A model generated the notes under the pieces. It ran no database searches and was not told where the DNA came from. It was given only the letters and a program-made list of their open reading frames with translations. A DNA stretch of 13,340 bases from Gammaproteobacteria bacterium (GTDB taxonomy: Bacteria; Pseudomonadota; Gammaproteobacteria; Steroidobacterales; BM003): the NCBI GenBank assembly GCA_026193125.1, contig JAPHSC010000158.1:1-13340 (forward strand), given 5' to 3'. Shown here in pieces: positions 1-6,825 of this stretch (the stretch's first letter is position 1; the number at the start of each line of letters is the position of its first letter). A program made the position numbers and the translations under genes.

Positions 1-370
1 GACAGGCCTTGCAAGTCCGATACAGCGAACTGAGATTGGTGTTGATAATTTGATCCCATTCATCAGCGCTCATGCGCAGCAACAAATTGTCACGTGTAAT
101 GCCTGCGTTGTTCACGAGGATAGCGGGCGCTCCCTCGTTACCATTGATCTCGGCAAACGCGCCTTCGACCGAAGTCTGCTCTGCGACATCCAGCACCAGG
201 CCACGACCTTGAATTTCCGCTTCCTTCAGGTAAGCAGAAATGGCCGCTGCCCCCGCCTTCGAAGTAGCAGTACCAATAACCAGCGCGCCACGTTTCCCCA
301 ATTCCAGCGCTATCGCCTTGCCTATTCCACGACTGGCTCCTGTTACCAGCGCAACCTTACCTTGCGGCAT
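1..370 (-). CDS. fabG: 3-oxoacyl-[ACP] reductase FabG, N-terminal part, cut by window edge
   Basis: This is the N-terminal half of a short-chain dehydrogenase that reduces 3-oxoacyl-ACP to 3-hydroxyacyl-ACP with NADPH, in the cytoplasm, in each round of fatty-acid elongation. The 123 visible residues begin MPQGKVALVTGASRGIG, with the TGxxxGIG nucleotide-binding loop at residues 10-17 and the NNAG motif at 87-90. INTNL, which carries the structural Asn of the active site, lies at 109-113. The catalytic Ser and YxxxK lie past the left edge. The ATG at 368-370 sits inside the end of fabD, 14 bases overlapping. It is preceded by GGGAG at 378-382 on the minus strand with 7-base spacing, so translational coupling to fabD is likely. 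The overlap with fabD identifies it as FabG rather than another short-chain dehydrogenase. acpP would be expected next, beyond the window (inference). Confidence 0.95.
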   Translation of the reverse strand, partial: MPQGKVALVTGASRGIGKAIALELGKRGALVIGTATSKAGAAAISAYLKEAEIQGRGLVLDVAEQTSVEGAFAEINGNEGAPAILVNNAGITRDNLLLRMSADEWDQIINTNLSSLYRTCKAC

Positions 371-1316
371 CAAGCTTCTCCCAACTGCCAGTAATCGCAG
401 TTTCAATGGTTTCAATATTGTAAATGGCAAACACGTCTATGTCCTTGCGTCGCTCAATTCGACGGTTGAGGCCAGTCAGTATCTTGCCAGGTCCGCATTC
501 GACAAAGGTGCCCACATTGCTGGCAACCATGGCGCGCACCGTATCCACCCACAGCACCGGGCTATGTAGTTGTTGCACCAGCGCGCGACGAATGGCATCC
601 GGACTCCCGTGGCGTTTAACGTCCACGGTGTAAATTTCCGGAACCAATGGCACACGCACCTGTACTGACGCCAGTCGCTCCTCCAGGTGCCTGGCCGCAG
701 GTCGCATTAGGGCGCTGTGGGCCGGTACACTCACCTTGAGCAGCACAGCCAGCTTCGCGCCCCGTTGCTTGCATAATTCAAGCCCCCGCGTGACGGCAGC
801 GGCATTGCCGGCGATCACGACCTGCCCAGGCGCGTTGAAATTTACCGGCTCCAGGACCTGGCCCATCGCCGCCTCTGCACAGATTTCACGGATCTGCTCA
901 TTTTCGAGGCCAAGCACCGCGGCCATGGCGCCCTCACCCATTGGCACTGCATCTTGCATGATGCGTCCACGAAAGCGCACCAGGTCAATTGCCTCGGCAA
1001 AATCAAGTGAATCAGCGCAGACCAGGGCAGTGAACTCGCCCAGGCTGTGCCCGGACATAATCGTGGGAGACGGTCCTCCGCGTTTGCGCCAAATTCGCCA
1101 GACGGCTACTCCCGCAGCCAGCATGGCCGGCTGGGTTCTTTCGGTGGCGTTCAGGTCCTCCAGCGGCCCATCTTGCACCAGTCGCCACAAATCGTAGCCC
1201 AATACCTCAGAGGCTTCCTCGAAGGTCGCCAGAACGCTGGCATCCTCTGCCGCCAGGTCTGATAACATACCTATCGATTGTGATCCCTGCCCCGGAAAAA
1301 CAAATGCTAGTGCCAT
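357..1316 (-). CDS. fabD: malonyl-CoA:ACP S-malonyltransferase FabD
   Basis: This cytoplasmic enzyme transfers malonyl from CoA to acyl carrier protein, supplying the extender unit for fatty-acid synthesis. The 319-residue product is the usual length for the family. It shows FPGQGSQ at residues 7-13 (oxyanion region) and the nucleophile motif GHSLGE at 89-94 with Ser91. The carboxylate-binding arginine is at about 116 in VRFRGRIMQ. Asn-rich NAPGQVVIAG is at 161-170, the catalytic His200 is in SVPAH, and GPGKILTGL is at 275-283. The ATG at 1314-1316 is chosen because GGGAG lies 5 bases upstream and the protein then begins MALAFVFPGQ, as in homologues. A TTG four codons earlier (1326-1328) overlaps that ribosome binding site and is unlikely. 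The 3' end overlaps fabG. The neighbour upstream is rrtA, not plsX or fabH as in many gammaproteobacterial fab clusters. Confidence 0.97.
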   Translation of the reverse strand: MALAFVFPGQGSQSIGMLSDLAAEDASVLATFEEASEVLGYDLWRLVQDGPLEDLNATERTQPAMLAAGVAVWRIWRKRGGPSPTIMSGHSLGEFTALVCADSLDFAEAIDLVRFRGRIMQDAVPMGEGAMAAVLGLENEQIREICAEAAMGQVLEPVNFNAPGQVVIAGNAAAVTRGLELCKQRGAKLAVLLKVSVPAHSALMRPAARHLEERLASVQVRVPLVPEIYTVDVKRHGSPDAIRRALVQQLHSPVLWVDTVRAMVASNVGTFVECGPGKILTGLNRRIERRKDIDVFAIYNIETIETAITGSWEKLDAAR

Positions 1317-1326
1317 GCTCGCTCCC
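1317..1326 (-). promoter_or_regulatory. ribosome binding site of fabD
   Basis: On the minus strand GGGAG (1322-1326) stands 5 bases before the ATG at 1314-1316. It decides the start, because the alternative in-frame TTG at 1326-1328 would lie on top of it. Confidence 0.7.
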
Positions 1327-1395
1327 AAAAAATCGGACGAATGGTGCCAATACGCTGCCCGGTGAATTTTCTATTTATGGCTTCAGATTCTCGAT
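1317..1395. other. rrtA-fabD intergenic spacer (79 bases)
   Basis: This short spacer lies between the stop of rrtA and the start of fabD, both on the minus strand. It is AT-richer than the flanking genes. I saw no hairpin followed by a T-run that would mark a terminator, and no -35/-10 pair close enough to consensus to call a promoter. CATAAAT on the minus strand near 1373-1380 is the only -10-like string. The fab genes could be read through from rrtA or have a promoter here; the sequence does not settle it. Confidence 0.4.
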
Positions 1396-1998
1396 CTATT
1401 TCTTCAAGGTACGTCCGCTCATAACGCTGAAGGCCAGTGCCGCGAGCGTTCCGCCCAAGGCGCCGAAAAGATGTGCCTGACTGACTACCGGTCCCCCTGC
1501 GATCTCCGCGGTGACAGGTAGCGGTCCTCCAACGAACTCCCATACGAGTTTGACCGAAAGCAGAAGTATGAGCCAGAGGTAGCGACGATTCCAGATAGTC
1601 CATTGCAGCAGTAACAGCCCGGCAAGCAGTCCATGCAAGGCGCCCGACAGCCCCACGTACCACAATATTTCGGGGTGTAGAAACCACAGGCCGGCATCCA
1701 CCGCCAAAGCCGAGACCGCGAGCAACAAGACCAGCACCCGCGGACTTATTGGCGTGCCAAAGAGCGCTATCAGCAAGCCCAGGGCAAGCAGATTCATCAG
1801 GGCGTGTGCCCATCCCAGGTGCACCAGGTGCGCGCTGAACAACCGCCAAAGTTGGCCCTGCTCAAGCCCCATCCTTTGATATTCAAGCAGCTCCTGCCAG
1901 GATTGGCCCCCCGCCTGGGCCATCAGACACAGCCCTGCCAGCACGAGAAACAGCCAGGCGGCCGGGGTAGGTACAAATGCTTTTGCGGTAGTGCCCAT
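1396..1998 (-). CDS. rrtA: rhombosortase (rhomboid-family intramembrane serine protease)
   Basis: The 200-residue product is a very hydrophobic polytopic membrane protein with the rhomboid signature. An HxxHxxxxHxxxN block is at residues 57-69 (His57, His60, His65, Asn69), GLSG with the catalytic Ser118 is at 116-119 followed by LHG, and the catalytic His176 is in SQAHLFGALGG. The small size, the QLWRLFSAHLVHLGW entry and the KLVWE string at 150-154 match the rhombosortase subfamily rather than GlpG. Family knowledge: rhombosortases cut the C-terminal GlyGly-CTERM anchor of exported proteins, several of which are type II secretion substrates. Here the gene is divergent from a gsp pseudopilin operon, which fits that role. 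The ATG at 1996-1998 gives a first membrane segment at about 12-28; its ribosome binding site is weak. No substrate gene is in the window. The subfamily call rests on motif recognition, not alignment. Confidence 0.85.
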   Translation of the reverse strand: MGTTAKAFVPTPAAWLFLVLAGLCLMAQAGGQSWQELLEYQRMGLEQGQLWRLFSAHLVHLGWAHALMNLLALGLLIALFGTPISPRVLVLLLAVSALAVDAGLWFLHPEILWYVGLSGALHGLLAGLLLLQWTIWNRRYLWLILLLSVKLVWEFVGGPLPVTAEIAGGPVVSQAHLFGALGGTLAALAFSVMSGRTLKK

Positions 1999-2103
1999 TG
2001 CGAAGCGACTTGCCCCCCTTCTCTGTTATCATTGCATCCTGTCGGGGCATCCAACCCACGACCTGTAACTATACTCAGCAAGTCAAGTCGGATAAGCAAC
2101 ATT
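1999..2103. promoter_or_regulatory. divergent rrtA/gspG promoter region
   Basis: This 105-base gap between two outward-facing genes must hold the start signals for rrtA (minus) and for the gspG-N operon (plus), unless these are read from further away. For gspG, TATACT at 2070-2075 is a good -10 hexamer, but no convincing -35 lies 16-18 bases before it. That may indicate activator dependence (inference). For rrtA, TTGGAT (minus strand, 2049-2054) and GATAAC (2025-2030), 18 bases apart, form a weak pair. A C-run (2013-2018) is present. No clear operator palindrome was found. Confidence 0.45.
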
Positions 2104-2547
2104 ATGAATTCGAAAAACTCCGGTACAACCCAGAATATGCGTGGCTTCACGCTGATTGAGATCATGGTTGTCGTGGTTATCCTGGGCATACTCGCGGCCC
2201 TGGTTGTTCCCAATATCCTGGGCAACGTGGATACGGCACGGATTACCGCGGCCAGGCAGGACCTGAAAGCCATTGAAAGTGCGCTGGATATGTACCGTCT
2301 TGACAACTACACCTATCCCACCTCCCAACAAGGGCTGGACGCGCTGGTCACCCAACCCGCCGATCCCTCAATTCGCAATTGGCGACAGGGCGGCTACCTG
2401 AAAAAACTGCCGAAGGATCCCTGGGGTAATCCGTATCAATACCTTTACCCCGGCACCCAGGGCGAAATGGATATCTGGTCCATGGGAGCGGATGGACAAA
2501 CCGGTGGCGAAGGGGTTACTGCAGATATTGGCAACTGGGCCGAATAG
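2104..2547 (+). CDS. gspG: type II secretion major pseudopilin GspG
   Basis: This is the main subunit of the periplasmic pseudopilus that pushes folded substrates through the secretin. The 147-residue preprotein has a 14-residue leader ending RG, then the class III cleavage site G|FTLIE with the Glu at mature position 5 and a hydrophobic helix (residues 15-36). The C-terminal half carries the family hallmarks: DPWGNPYQYLYPG, the calcium-loop region with GADGQTGGEG, and a final ADIGNW. The ATG at 2104 is chosen; the next ATG, at 2137, would leave a leader of only three residues with no ribosome binding site before it. The frame stays open further upstream, but that part runs over the rrtA start and looks non-coding. 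It is the first gene of the gspG-N operon, 60 bases before gspH. It requires prepilin peptidase, not encoded here. Confidence 0.97.
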   Translation: MNSKNSGTTQNMRGFTLIEIMVVVVILGILAALVVPNILGNVDTARITAARQDLKAIESALDMYRLDNYTYPTSQQGLDALVTQPADPSIRNWRQGGYLKKLPKDPWGNPYQYLYPGTQGEMDIWSMGADGQTGGEGVTADIGNWAE

Positions 2548-2607
2548 ATACGCGTGGCACAGCCAGAATGAGCAACCGGCAGCCTGATCGGAACTGGTGA
2601 AGACCGC

Positions 2608-3150
2608 ATGCCCATGTTAGTCAAATCGCGTTGCCGACAAGTTGGTTTCACTCTGCTGGAAATCCTCGTGGTGGTTGCAATTGTCGGCATTGTAGCGGGC
2701 ATGGCGACCCTGTCCATGAGCATGGTCGAGAACCCTCGCGGTTTGCGTCGCGAGATGGACCGGCTGACCGCACTGGTGCAACTGGTCAGCGACGAAGCCC
2801 TGCTCCAGGGCCGGGATTATGGCCTGCTGCTGGAACCGGACAAATATCGATTCCTGGTATACAACTATGACAAGAGTCTGTGGGAAGATCAGGGTCTGGA
2901 TCCCCGACTGCGCTCGCGTGATTTGGCGCCCGGACAGCGATTTCACTTGCTTGTCGAAGGTCAGCAGGTTCCACTGGATGTTGAGGAAAATGCAGAACGC
3001 CTGGTACCCCATATTGCGATACTCTCCAGCGGCGAGTTCACCGGCTTCGACCTGGAAATGTATACAGAGTTCAGCGATGAATCGGAGTGGTTACGAGGTA
3101 CACTTGCAGGGCAACTGATCCGCAACCCGGAGACCCTGGTTGAAAGGTAA
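2608..3150 (+). CDS. gspH: type II secretion minor pseudopilin GspH
   Basis: The 180-residue product is a minor pseudopilin. It has a 13-residue leader with basic residues (KSRCRQVG), cleavage G|FTLLE with Glu at mature position 5, and a hydrophobic helix through about residue 36. A variable beta-rich domain follows. The sequence MDRLTALVQLVSDEALLQG after the helix, followed by YGLLLEPDKYRFL, is typical of GspH/FimT proteins. GspH is thought to link the pseudopilus tip complex (I-J-K) to the GspG shaft. Two ATGs lie close together (2608 and 2614); the first is taken, but the second cannot be excluded. The 3' end overlaps gspI by 11 bases. The order G-H-I-J-K supports the assignment, since the globular domain of GspH is weakly conserved. 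Confidence 0.93.
   Translation: MPMLVKSRCRQVGFTLLEILVVVAIVGIVAGMATLSMSMVENPRGLRREMDRLTALVQLVSDEALLQGRDYGLLLEPDKYRFLVYNYDKSLWEDQGLDPRLRSRDLAPGQRFHLLVEGQQVPLDVEENAERLVPHIAILSSGEFTGFDLEMYTEFSDESEWLRGTLAGQLIRNPETLVER
3129..3142 (+). promoter_or_regulatory. ribosome binding site and TTG start of gspI
   Basis: GGAG at 3129-3132 stands 7 bases before TTG at 3140-3142. No ATG or GTG lies in frame between there and the pseudopilin cleavage site, so the rare TTG codon is the best start. Confidence 0.65.
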
Positions 3151-3568
3151 CGAGAAAAGTCAGGGTTTCACCCTGGTCGAAGTCCTGGTGGCTTTGCTGG
3201 TAGTTGCCGTGGGTCTCGGCGCGGTGTTCCTGAGCCTGAACCAGCACATCTACAATGCCACTTACCTGCGCGAAAAGACTATTGCCTCCTGGGTCGCCGA
3301 AAACCGTCTTGCCTACGTACGCCTGGGTGCCAGCGTACCGGAGGTCGACGAAACCACCGGCGAGGAGGAAATGGGTGAAACACGCTGGCTCTGGACGCAG
3401 AAGGTGTCCGAAACCGGTGTAGCCAATCTGCGCCGGATTGACATTTCCGTGGCCAATGACATGTATCCGGAAACTAACCTGATAACCCTTAGCGGTTTCA
3501 TGGGCGCTCCGGTTCCGGTCAGCGACGCCGACAGCAGTTGGGCGGGAGCACCCAGTGGCCGCGAATAA
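3140..3568 (+). CDS. gspI: type II secretion minor pseudopilin GspI
   Basis: The 142-residue product has a 9-residue leader (MKGNEKSQG), cleavage before FTLVE with Glu at mature position 5, and a hydrophobic helix with VLVALLVVAVGL. The sequence ASWVAENRLAYVRLG after the helix is the conserved GspI stretch (the family has a WxAENrLae-like motif). GspI forms the tip complex of the pseudopilus with GspJ and GspK. Translation appears to start at TTG (3140), inside the last codons of gspH, with a good GGAG ahead of it. The rare start codon suggests lower output than for GspG, which fits a minor tip subunit (inference). The 3' end overlaps gspJ by 14 bases, so coupled translation is likely. Confidence 0.94.
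   Translation: MKGNEKSQGFTLVEVLVALLVVAVGLGAVFLSLNQHIYNATYLREKTIASWVAENRLAYVRLGASVPEVDETTGEEEMGETRWLWTQKVSETGVANLRRIDISVANDMYPETNLITLSGFMGAPVPVSDADSSWAGAPSGRE
3544..3557 (+). promoter_or_regulatory. ribosome binding site and GTG start of gspJ
   Basis: GGGAG at 3544-3548 stands 6 bases before GTG at 3555-3557. This start gives a six-residue preamble before the Gly of the cleavage site, normal for GspJ. No ATG competes. Confidence 0.65.
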
Positions 3569-4166
3569 GCAAGGCTTCACCCTGATTGAATTGCTGGTTG
3601 CGATGACCATTTCGATGGTTCTCGCGCTCATGACCTACGGAGGGTTTCAGCAGGTCCAGACTATTTCGCGGGCGGCCGCCGAATCTGCCGATCACCTCAG
3701 CGAGTTGCAGATGGCCATGCGCCGAATCGAACAGGACGTACTCCAGTCCGTTCCCAGACCCGTGCGCGATCCCGTGGGCGATAGTAAACGTCCCGCGTTT
3801 TTTGGCGATATGTCCCAGCAATACCGACTGGAATTATCGAGAGGGGGCTGGTCGAATCCCCTTGGCCATGCCCGCTCAACCCAGGAGCGAATTGCCTATT
3901 TTCTGGAGGAAGATCAACTGATCCGCCGCCATTGGCTGGTAATGGATGCGACATTGTCGGTTGTGCCGTTGGATACGGTGGTATTGCGGGGTGTTCGCCA
4001 GTTTGAAATACGCTTCATGGATGGATCCAGAAAGTGGACATCCCAATGGCCGCCGCTGGATTCCGCTGGTCCCGCTGGCTTGCGCAGCAGACCGCTGGCC
4101 GTGGAAATCACGCTGGATGTGGACGGATTTGGGCGCCTCGAACGCATGCTGGAGGTCCGGGGATGA
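3555..4166 (+). CDS. gspJ: type II secretion minor pseudopilin GspJ
   Basis: The 203-residue product is the GspJ tip subunit of the pseudopilus. It begins with a 7-residue leader (MAANKQG), then FTLIELLVAM with Glu at mature position 5. The helix is followed by LQMAMRRIEQDVLQSVPRPVRD, a string characteristic of GspJ (the family shows rmerDl.q...R.vRd). Later strings such as ERIAYFLEEDQLIRRHW and FEIRFMDGSRKWTSQWPP also match the family pattern. Mature GspJ lies in the inner membrane before assembly and binds GspI and GspK. Start is GTG with GGGAG upstream. The stop overlaps the gspK start in an ATGA arrangement (4163-4166), pointing to translational coupling. Confidence 0.95.
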   Translation: MAANKQGFTLIELLVAMTISMVLALMTYGGFQQVQTISRAAAESADHLSELQMAMRRIEQDVLQSVPRPVRDPVGDSKRPAFFGDMSQQYRLELSRGGWSNPLGHARSTQERIAYFLEEDQLIRRHWLVMDATLSVVPLDTVVLRGVRQFEIRFMDGSRKWTSQWPPLDSAGPAGLRSRPLAVEITLDVDGFGRLERMLEVRG

Positions 4167-5074
4167 AGCGGCAAAAGGGTATGGCGTTAATAATCGCCCT
4201 GCTGATCGTCGCCATGGCTACCCTGGTGGCCACTACCCTGACCTTTGATTTTTCGCTGGATCAGCGCCGGGCGCAAAGTTTGCTGGCGACCCAGCAGTCC
4301 AGACAACTGGCACTGGGGGCAGAAGCCTGGGCCAGCGAGGTTCTTCGAGATGACCTGGAAAATTCTTCCACCGATCACCTGGGCGAGGAATGGGCGATGC
4401 AGCTGCCCCCCCTCCCCGCCGACGGGTTTTTGGTACAGGGTATTCTTGAAGACATGCAGGGAAAGTTCAACCTGAATAACCTGGTTAATTCCGATGGCGA
4501 GGCGGACCCGTATAAGATGGCCCAGTTTCAACGCCTGCTGGTGGCCCTGGACATCAATCCCAGCCTGGCCGGAGTCGTGGCCGACTGGATAGACCCGGAT
4601 ACACAAAGCAGTTTCCCGGATGGTGCCGAGGACGACTTCTACACAGGTTCGGACGTGCCCTACCGGACACCCAACACCTACATCACGACAATCACCGAAT
4701 TGCAGGCCGTGCAAGGCATGAACGAGGAGTCCTTTAGACTACTGCTACCCTATGTCACTGTCCTGCCCCCTGGCACTCAGCTGAACGTGAACACTGCGGC
4801 TCCGGTGGTGCTGCTATCGCTGGGAGAAGGTATCGATATCATCCAGGCTGAATCCCTGGCCGCCGAGGCAGCTGAGGAAGGTTTTCCTGATCTTCAGTCT
4901 TTCGCGGCTATCGTTGAGCCGGACATCATGCCAACCCTCGCGCTGTCGAGCGATTACTTTCGCTTGACGGTAAGAGTAACTATTGGCACATACAGCCTCA
5001 CCATGTACAGTCTTTTGCTGCGAGACAGCTCTGGCCAGGTGAGGCCCCTGATAAGAACCTTTGGCAGTATATAG
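4163..5074 (+). CDS. gspK: type II secretion minor pseudopilin GspK
   Basis: The 303-residue product is the large tip pseudopilin. The leader MKRQKG is followed by MALIIALLIVAMATLVATTL. Unlike the other pseudopilins here it has Ile, not Glu, at mature position 5. Lack of that Glu is normal for GspK, which caps the filament. The body contains the family region FNLNNLVN, then VVADWIDPD, a Ser/Pro/acidic loop with DVPYRTPN, TITELQAVQGM, and LNVNTAAPVVLLSL, which correspond to the helical domains and calcium-binding loop of GspK. The start is ATG at 4163 with GGAGG at 4151-4155, 7 bases upstream. An in-frame ATG at 4034 is rejected, because it would place 43 residues before the leader and overlap gspJ. 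gspL starts 3 bases after the stop. Confidence 0.96.
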   Translation: MKRQKGMALIIALLIVAMATLVATTLTFDFSLDQRRAQSLLATQQSRQLALGAEAWASEVLRDDLENSSTDHLGEEWAMQLPPLPADGFLVQGILEDMQGKFNLNNLVNSDGEADPYKMAQFQRLLVALDINPSLAGVVADWIDPDTQSSFPDGAEDDFYTGSDVPYRTPNTYITTITELQAVQGMNEESFRLLLPYVTVLPPGTQLNVNTAAPVVLLSLGEGIDIIQAESLAAEAAEEGFPDLQSFAAIVEPDIMPTLALSSDYFRLTVRVTIGTYSLTMYSLLLRDSSGQVRPLIRTFGSI

Positions 5075-5077
5075 ATC

Positions 5078-6343
5078 ATGTCATCTACATTGATAATTCG
5101 TTTAGGCCTATCGCCCGACCAGGACGCTAGTTGGCTGATTACTGGTCCTGAAGGTGAAGCACAGGGCGAGGAGCAGCGCGGACCACTGGCGGATGCCGCC
5201 AAAGACGCAAGCGACTGCAGGGTACTGGTATTGATTCCGGGTATCCAAACCGTGGTAACCAGCGCTGATATCCCGGTCAAGGGATTAGCTAAACAGCTGC
5301 AGGTTGCCTCCTTCGCGCTGGAAGATCAGTTTGCGGAGGATATTGGCCAAATGCATTTTGCCGTCGGGGCCAGACGGGACGATGGAAGAATCCCGGTCAC
5401 CGCAATTTCTCTGCCTATTTTCCAGGACTGGTTGGACGCCTTACGAGAGGCGGGCATACAGGCTAACGCGATCTATAGTGAATTGCAGGGTCTCCCCGAC
5501 ATCCCGGGCACTGTTACGGCCATTGTCGAGCCAGGATCTGTGATGCTGCGTCTCCCCAGTGGCGAAGCATTCGCCATCGACCCGGTAATGCTGGACACTG
5601 TCCTGACAACGGCAAGCCAGATTATCGAGCAGACAGCGGGCAAGGAAGTGGATGCGGCCCAGGCCCAGGTGATGGTTTACCTGGAACACTCGCTGGGTAA
5701 CCAGCGTGAGCAATGGATGGAAAAGTTCCGTGCACGTTTTCCAGGGGCGGAGTTTCGTGAAATGGCGGCTGGTAGCTTGCCGCAACTTGCTGCCGGCCTG
5801 TTTCGCAAGGGCCTGGTTAATCTGCAGCAGGGTAAATTCGCGCCCAAATCAAACTGGCAACGTGTAATAAAACCCTGGCGCTTGCCCGCCACGCTGGCCG
5901 CATCCTTGTTGGTCGTTGTGTGCCTGGTACAAGCCGCTACCTTGTGGCGCCTTGCCAGTGTTGAAGCACAACTTGATGCCGCGCTGGAGGTTTCCCTCAA
6001 GCAGGTATTTCCCGGTAGCGCCCGCATTAATGATCCACGCCGCCAACTGGATATGCTTCAGCAAAGCCTGCGAGGACAATCTCCAGGAAGTTCCAGCCAG
6101 TTTCTGGATACGGTCGTGGCCCTGGGTTCAATCCTGCCTGCACTAAAGGACACGCGCGTGGAGACGGCAAGTTATCGAAACCAGGTACTGGATCTGCGTT
6201 TGAAAGTACCGGACGTGACCACCCTGGACCAATTGCAAAAACGGATGCAGGAAAGCGGACATTTTCAGGTCACCATTCAATCAGCTAATCCACGGTCAGA
6301 TGGCGTGGAAGGTCGAATAGAAATCGCAGGGAGCGCACCATGA
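5078..6343 (+). CDS. gspL: type II secretion inner-membrane platform protein GspL
   Basis: The 421-residue product is a bitopic inner-membrane protein that recruits the GspE ATPase on its cytoplasmic side and binds GspM on its periplasmic side. Residues 1 to about 260 form the actin-like cytoplasmic domain. NLQQGKFAPK at 248-257 just before the membrane is a family hallmark. One transmembrane helix spans about 270-291. The periplasmic part has the conserved VFPGSARINDPRRQL (310-324), a Gln-rich coil and a final ferredoxin-like fold (about 345-421). The ribosome binding site is weak, but the start lies only 3 bases after gspK, so re-initiation is likely. The stop overlaps gspM as ATGA. The partner gspE is not in this window. 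Confidence 0.95.
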   Translation: MSSTLIIRLGLSPDQDASWLITGPEGEAQGEEQRGPLADAAKDASDCRVLVLIPGIQTVVTSADIPVKGLAKQLQVASFALEDQFAEDIGQMHFAVGARRDDGRIPVTAISLPIFQDWLDALREAGIQANAIYSELQGLPDIPGTVTAIVEPGSVMLRLPSGEAFAIDPVMLDTVLTTASQIIEQTAGKEVDAAQAQVMVYLEHSLGNQREQWMEKFRARFPGAEFREMAAGSLPQLAAGLFRKGLVNLQQGKFAPKSNWQRVIKPWRLPATLAASLLVVVCLVQAATLWRLASVEAQLDAALEVSLKQVFPGSARINDPRRQLDMLQQSLRGQSPGSSSQFLDTVVALGSILPALKDTRVETASYRNQVLDLRLKVPDVTTLDQLQKRMQESGHFQVTIQSANPRSDGVEGRIEIAGSAP

Positions 6344-6825
6344 ACGCCTGGTGGAGTAGCCTGCAGCCCAGGGAGCGGTCTGTGATCACCGTCGGCGCGA
6401 TAGTTCTGATCGCATTCCTGATCCTGTGGCTGGGCCTGCGACCCTTGTTTATGCAAGCGAATTCGGCACGTCAGCGGGTTGAGGAAAAGTCGCTCTTGCT
6501 GGCCGATCTTCGCGCGACTGCCGCCGAGATGGGGAATCGCCAGGCTATCAGTGCAAAAATGCCGACCGCAGACGAATCCCTGGTCGTCATTGTCGACCGC
6601 AGCACACGCGAAACCGGGCTAGCCGGTGCTCTGAAGCGAAACCAGCCGGCTGGCACCGACCAGATTCGAGTGCGATTTGAGAATGCCTCTTTTAACCAGG
6701 TCATGGGTTGGCTTGGATTGCTGCACAGCAACTACGGCATAGAAATCGAAAGTGCGGCCTTTGAAACGACTGACCAGGTGGGCCAGGTGCAAGCCAGCCT
6801 GACCTTGCAGCGGGGCCAACCGTGA
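6340..6825 (+). CDS. gspM: type II secretion inner-membrane platform protein GspM
   Basis: The 161-residue product has the GspM layout. A short cytoplasmic start contains LQPRERSVITVGA (family: l.pRERrll..ga), one transmembrane helix lies at about 16-36, then a coiled segment (about 40-65), and a periplasmic ferredoxin-like domain ends with SLTLQRGQP. GspM partners GspL and stabilises the inner-membrane platform. VIVDRSTRETGLAGALKR and FNQVMGWLGLL match conserved family positions. The ATG is preceded by AGGGAG at 6328-6333 and overlaps the gspL stop by four bases. Its end overlaps gspN as GTGA. Confidence 0.94.
   Translation: MNAWWSSLQPRERSVITVGAIVLIAFLILWLGLRPLFMQANSARQRVEEKSLLLADLRATAAEMGNRQAISAKMPTADESLVVIVDRSTRETGLAGALKRNQPAGTDQIRVRFENASFNQVMGWLGLLHSNYGIEIESAAFETTDQVGQVQASLTLQRGQP

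Noticed and set aside
1804..2103. Possible 100-residue N-terminal extension of gspG
   Set aside because: The frame is open, but it would run antisense over the rrtA 5' end and place a long non-pilin stretch before a normal 14-residue leader. The ATG at 2104 fits the family.
4034..4162. Possible upstream start of gspK at 4034
   Set aside because: It would overlap gspJ by over 130 bases and bury the prepilin leader. GGAGG plus ATG at 4163 gives a normal GspK.
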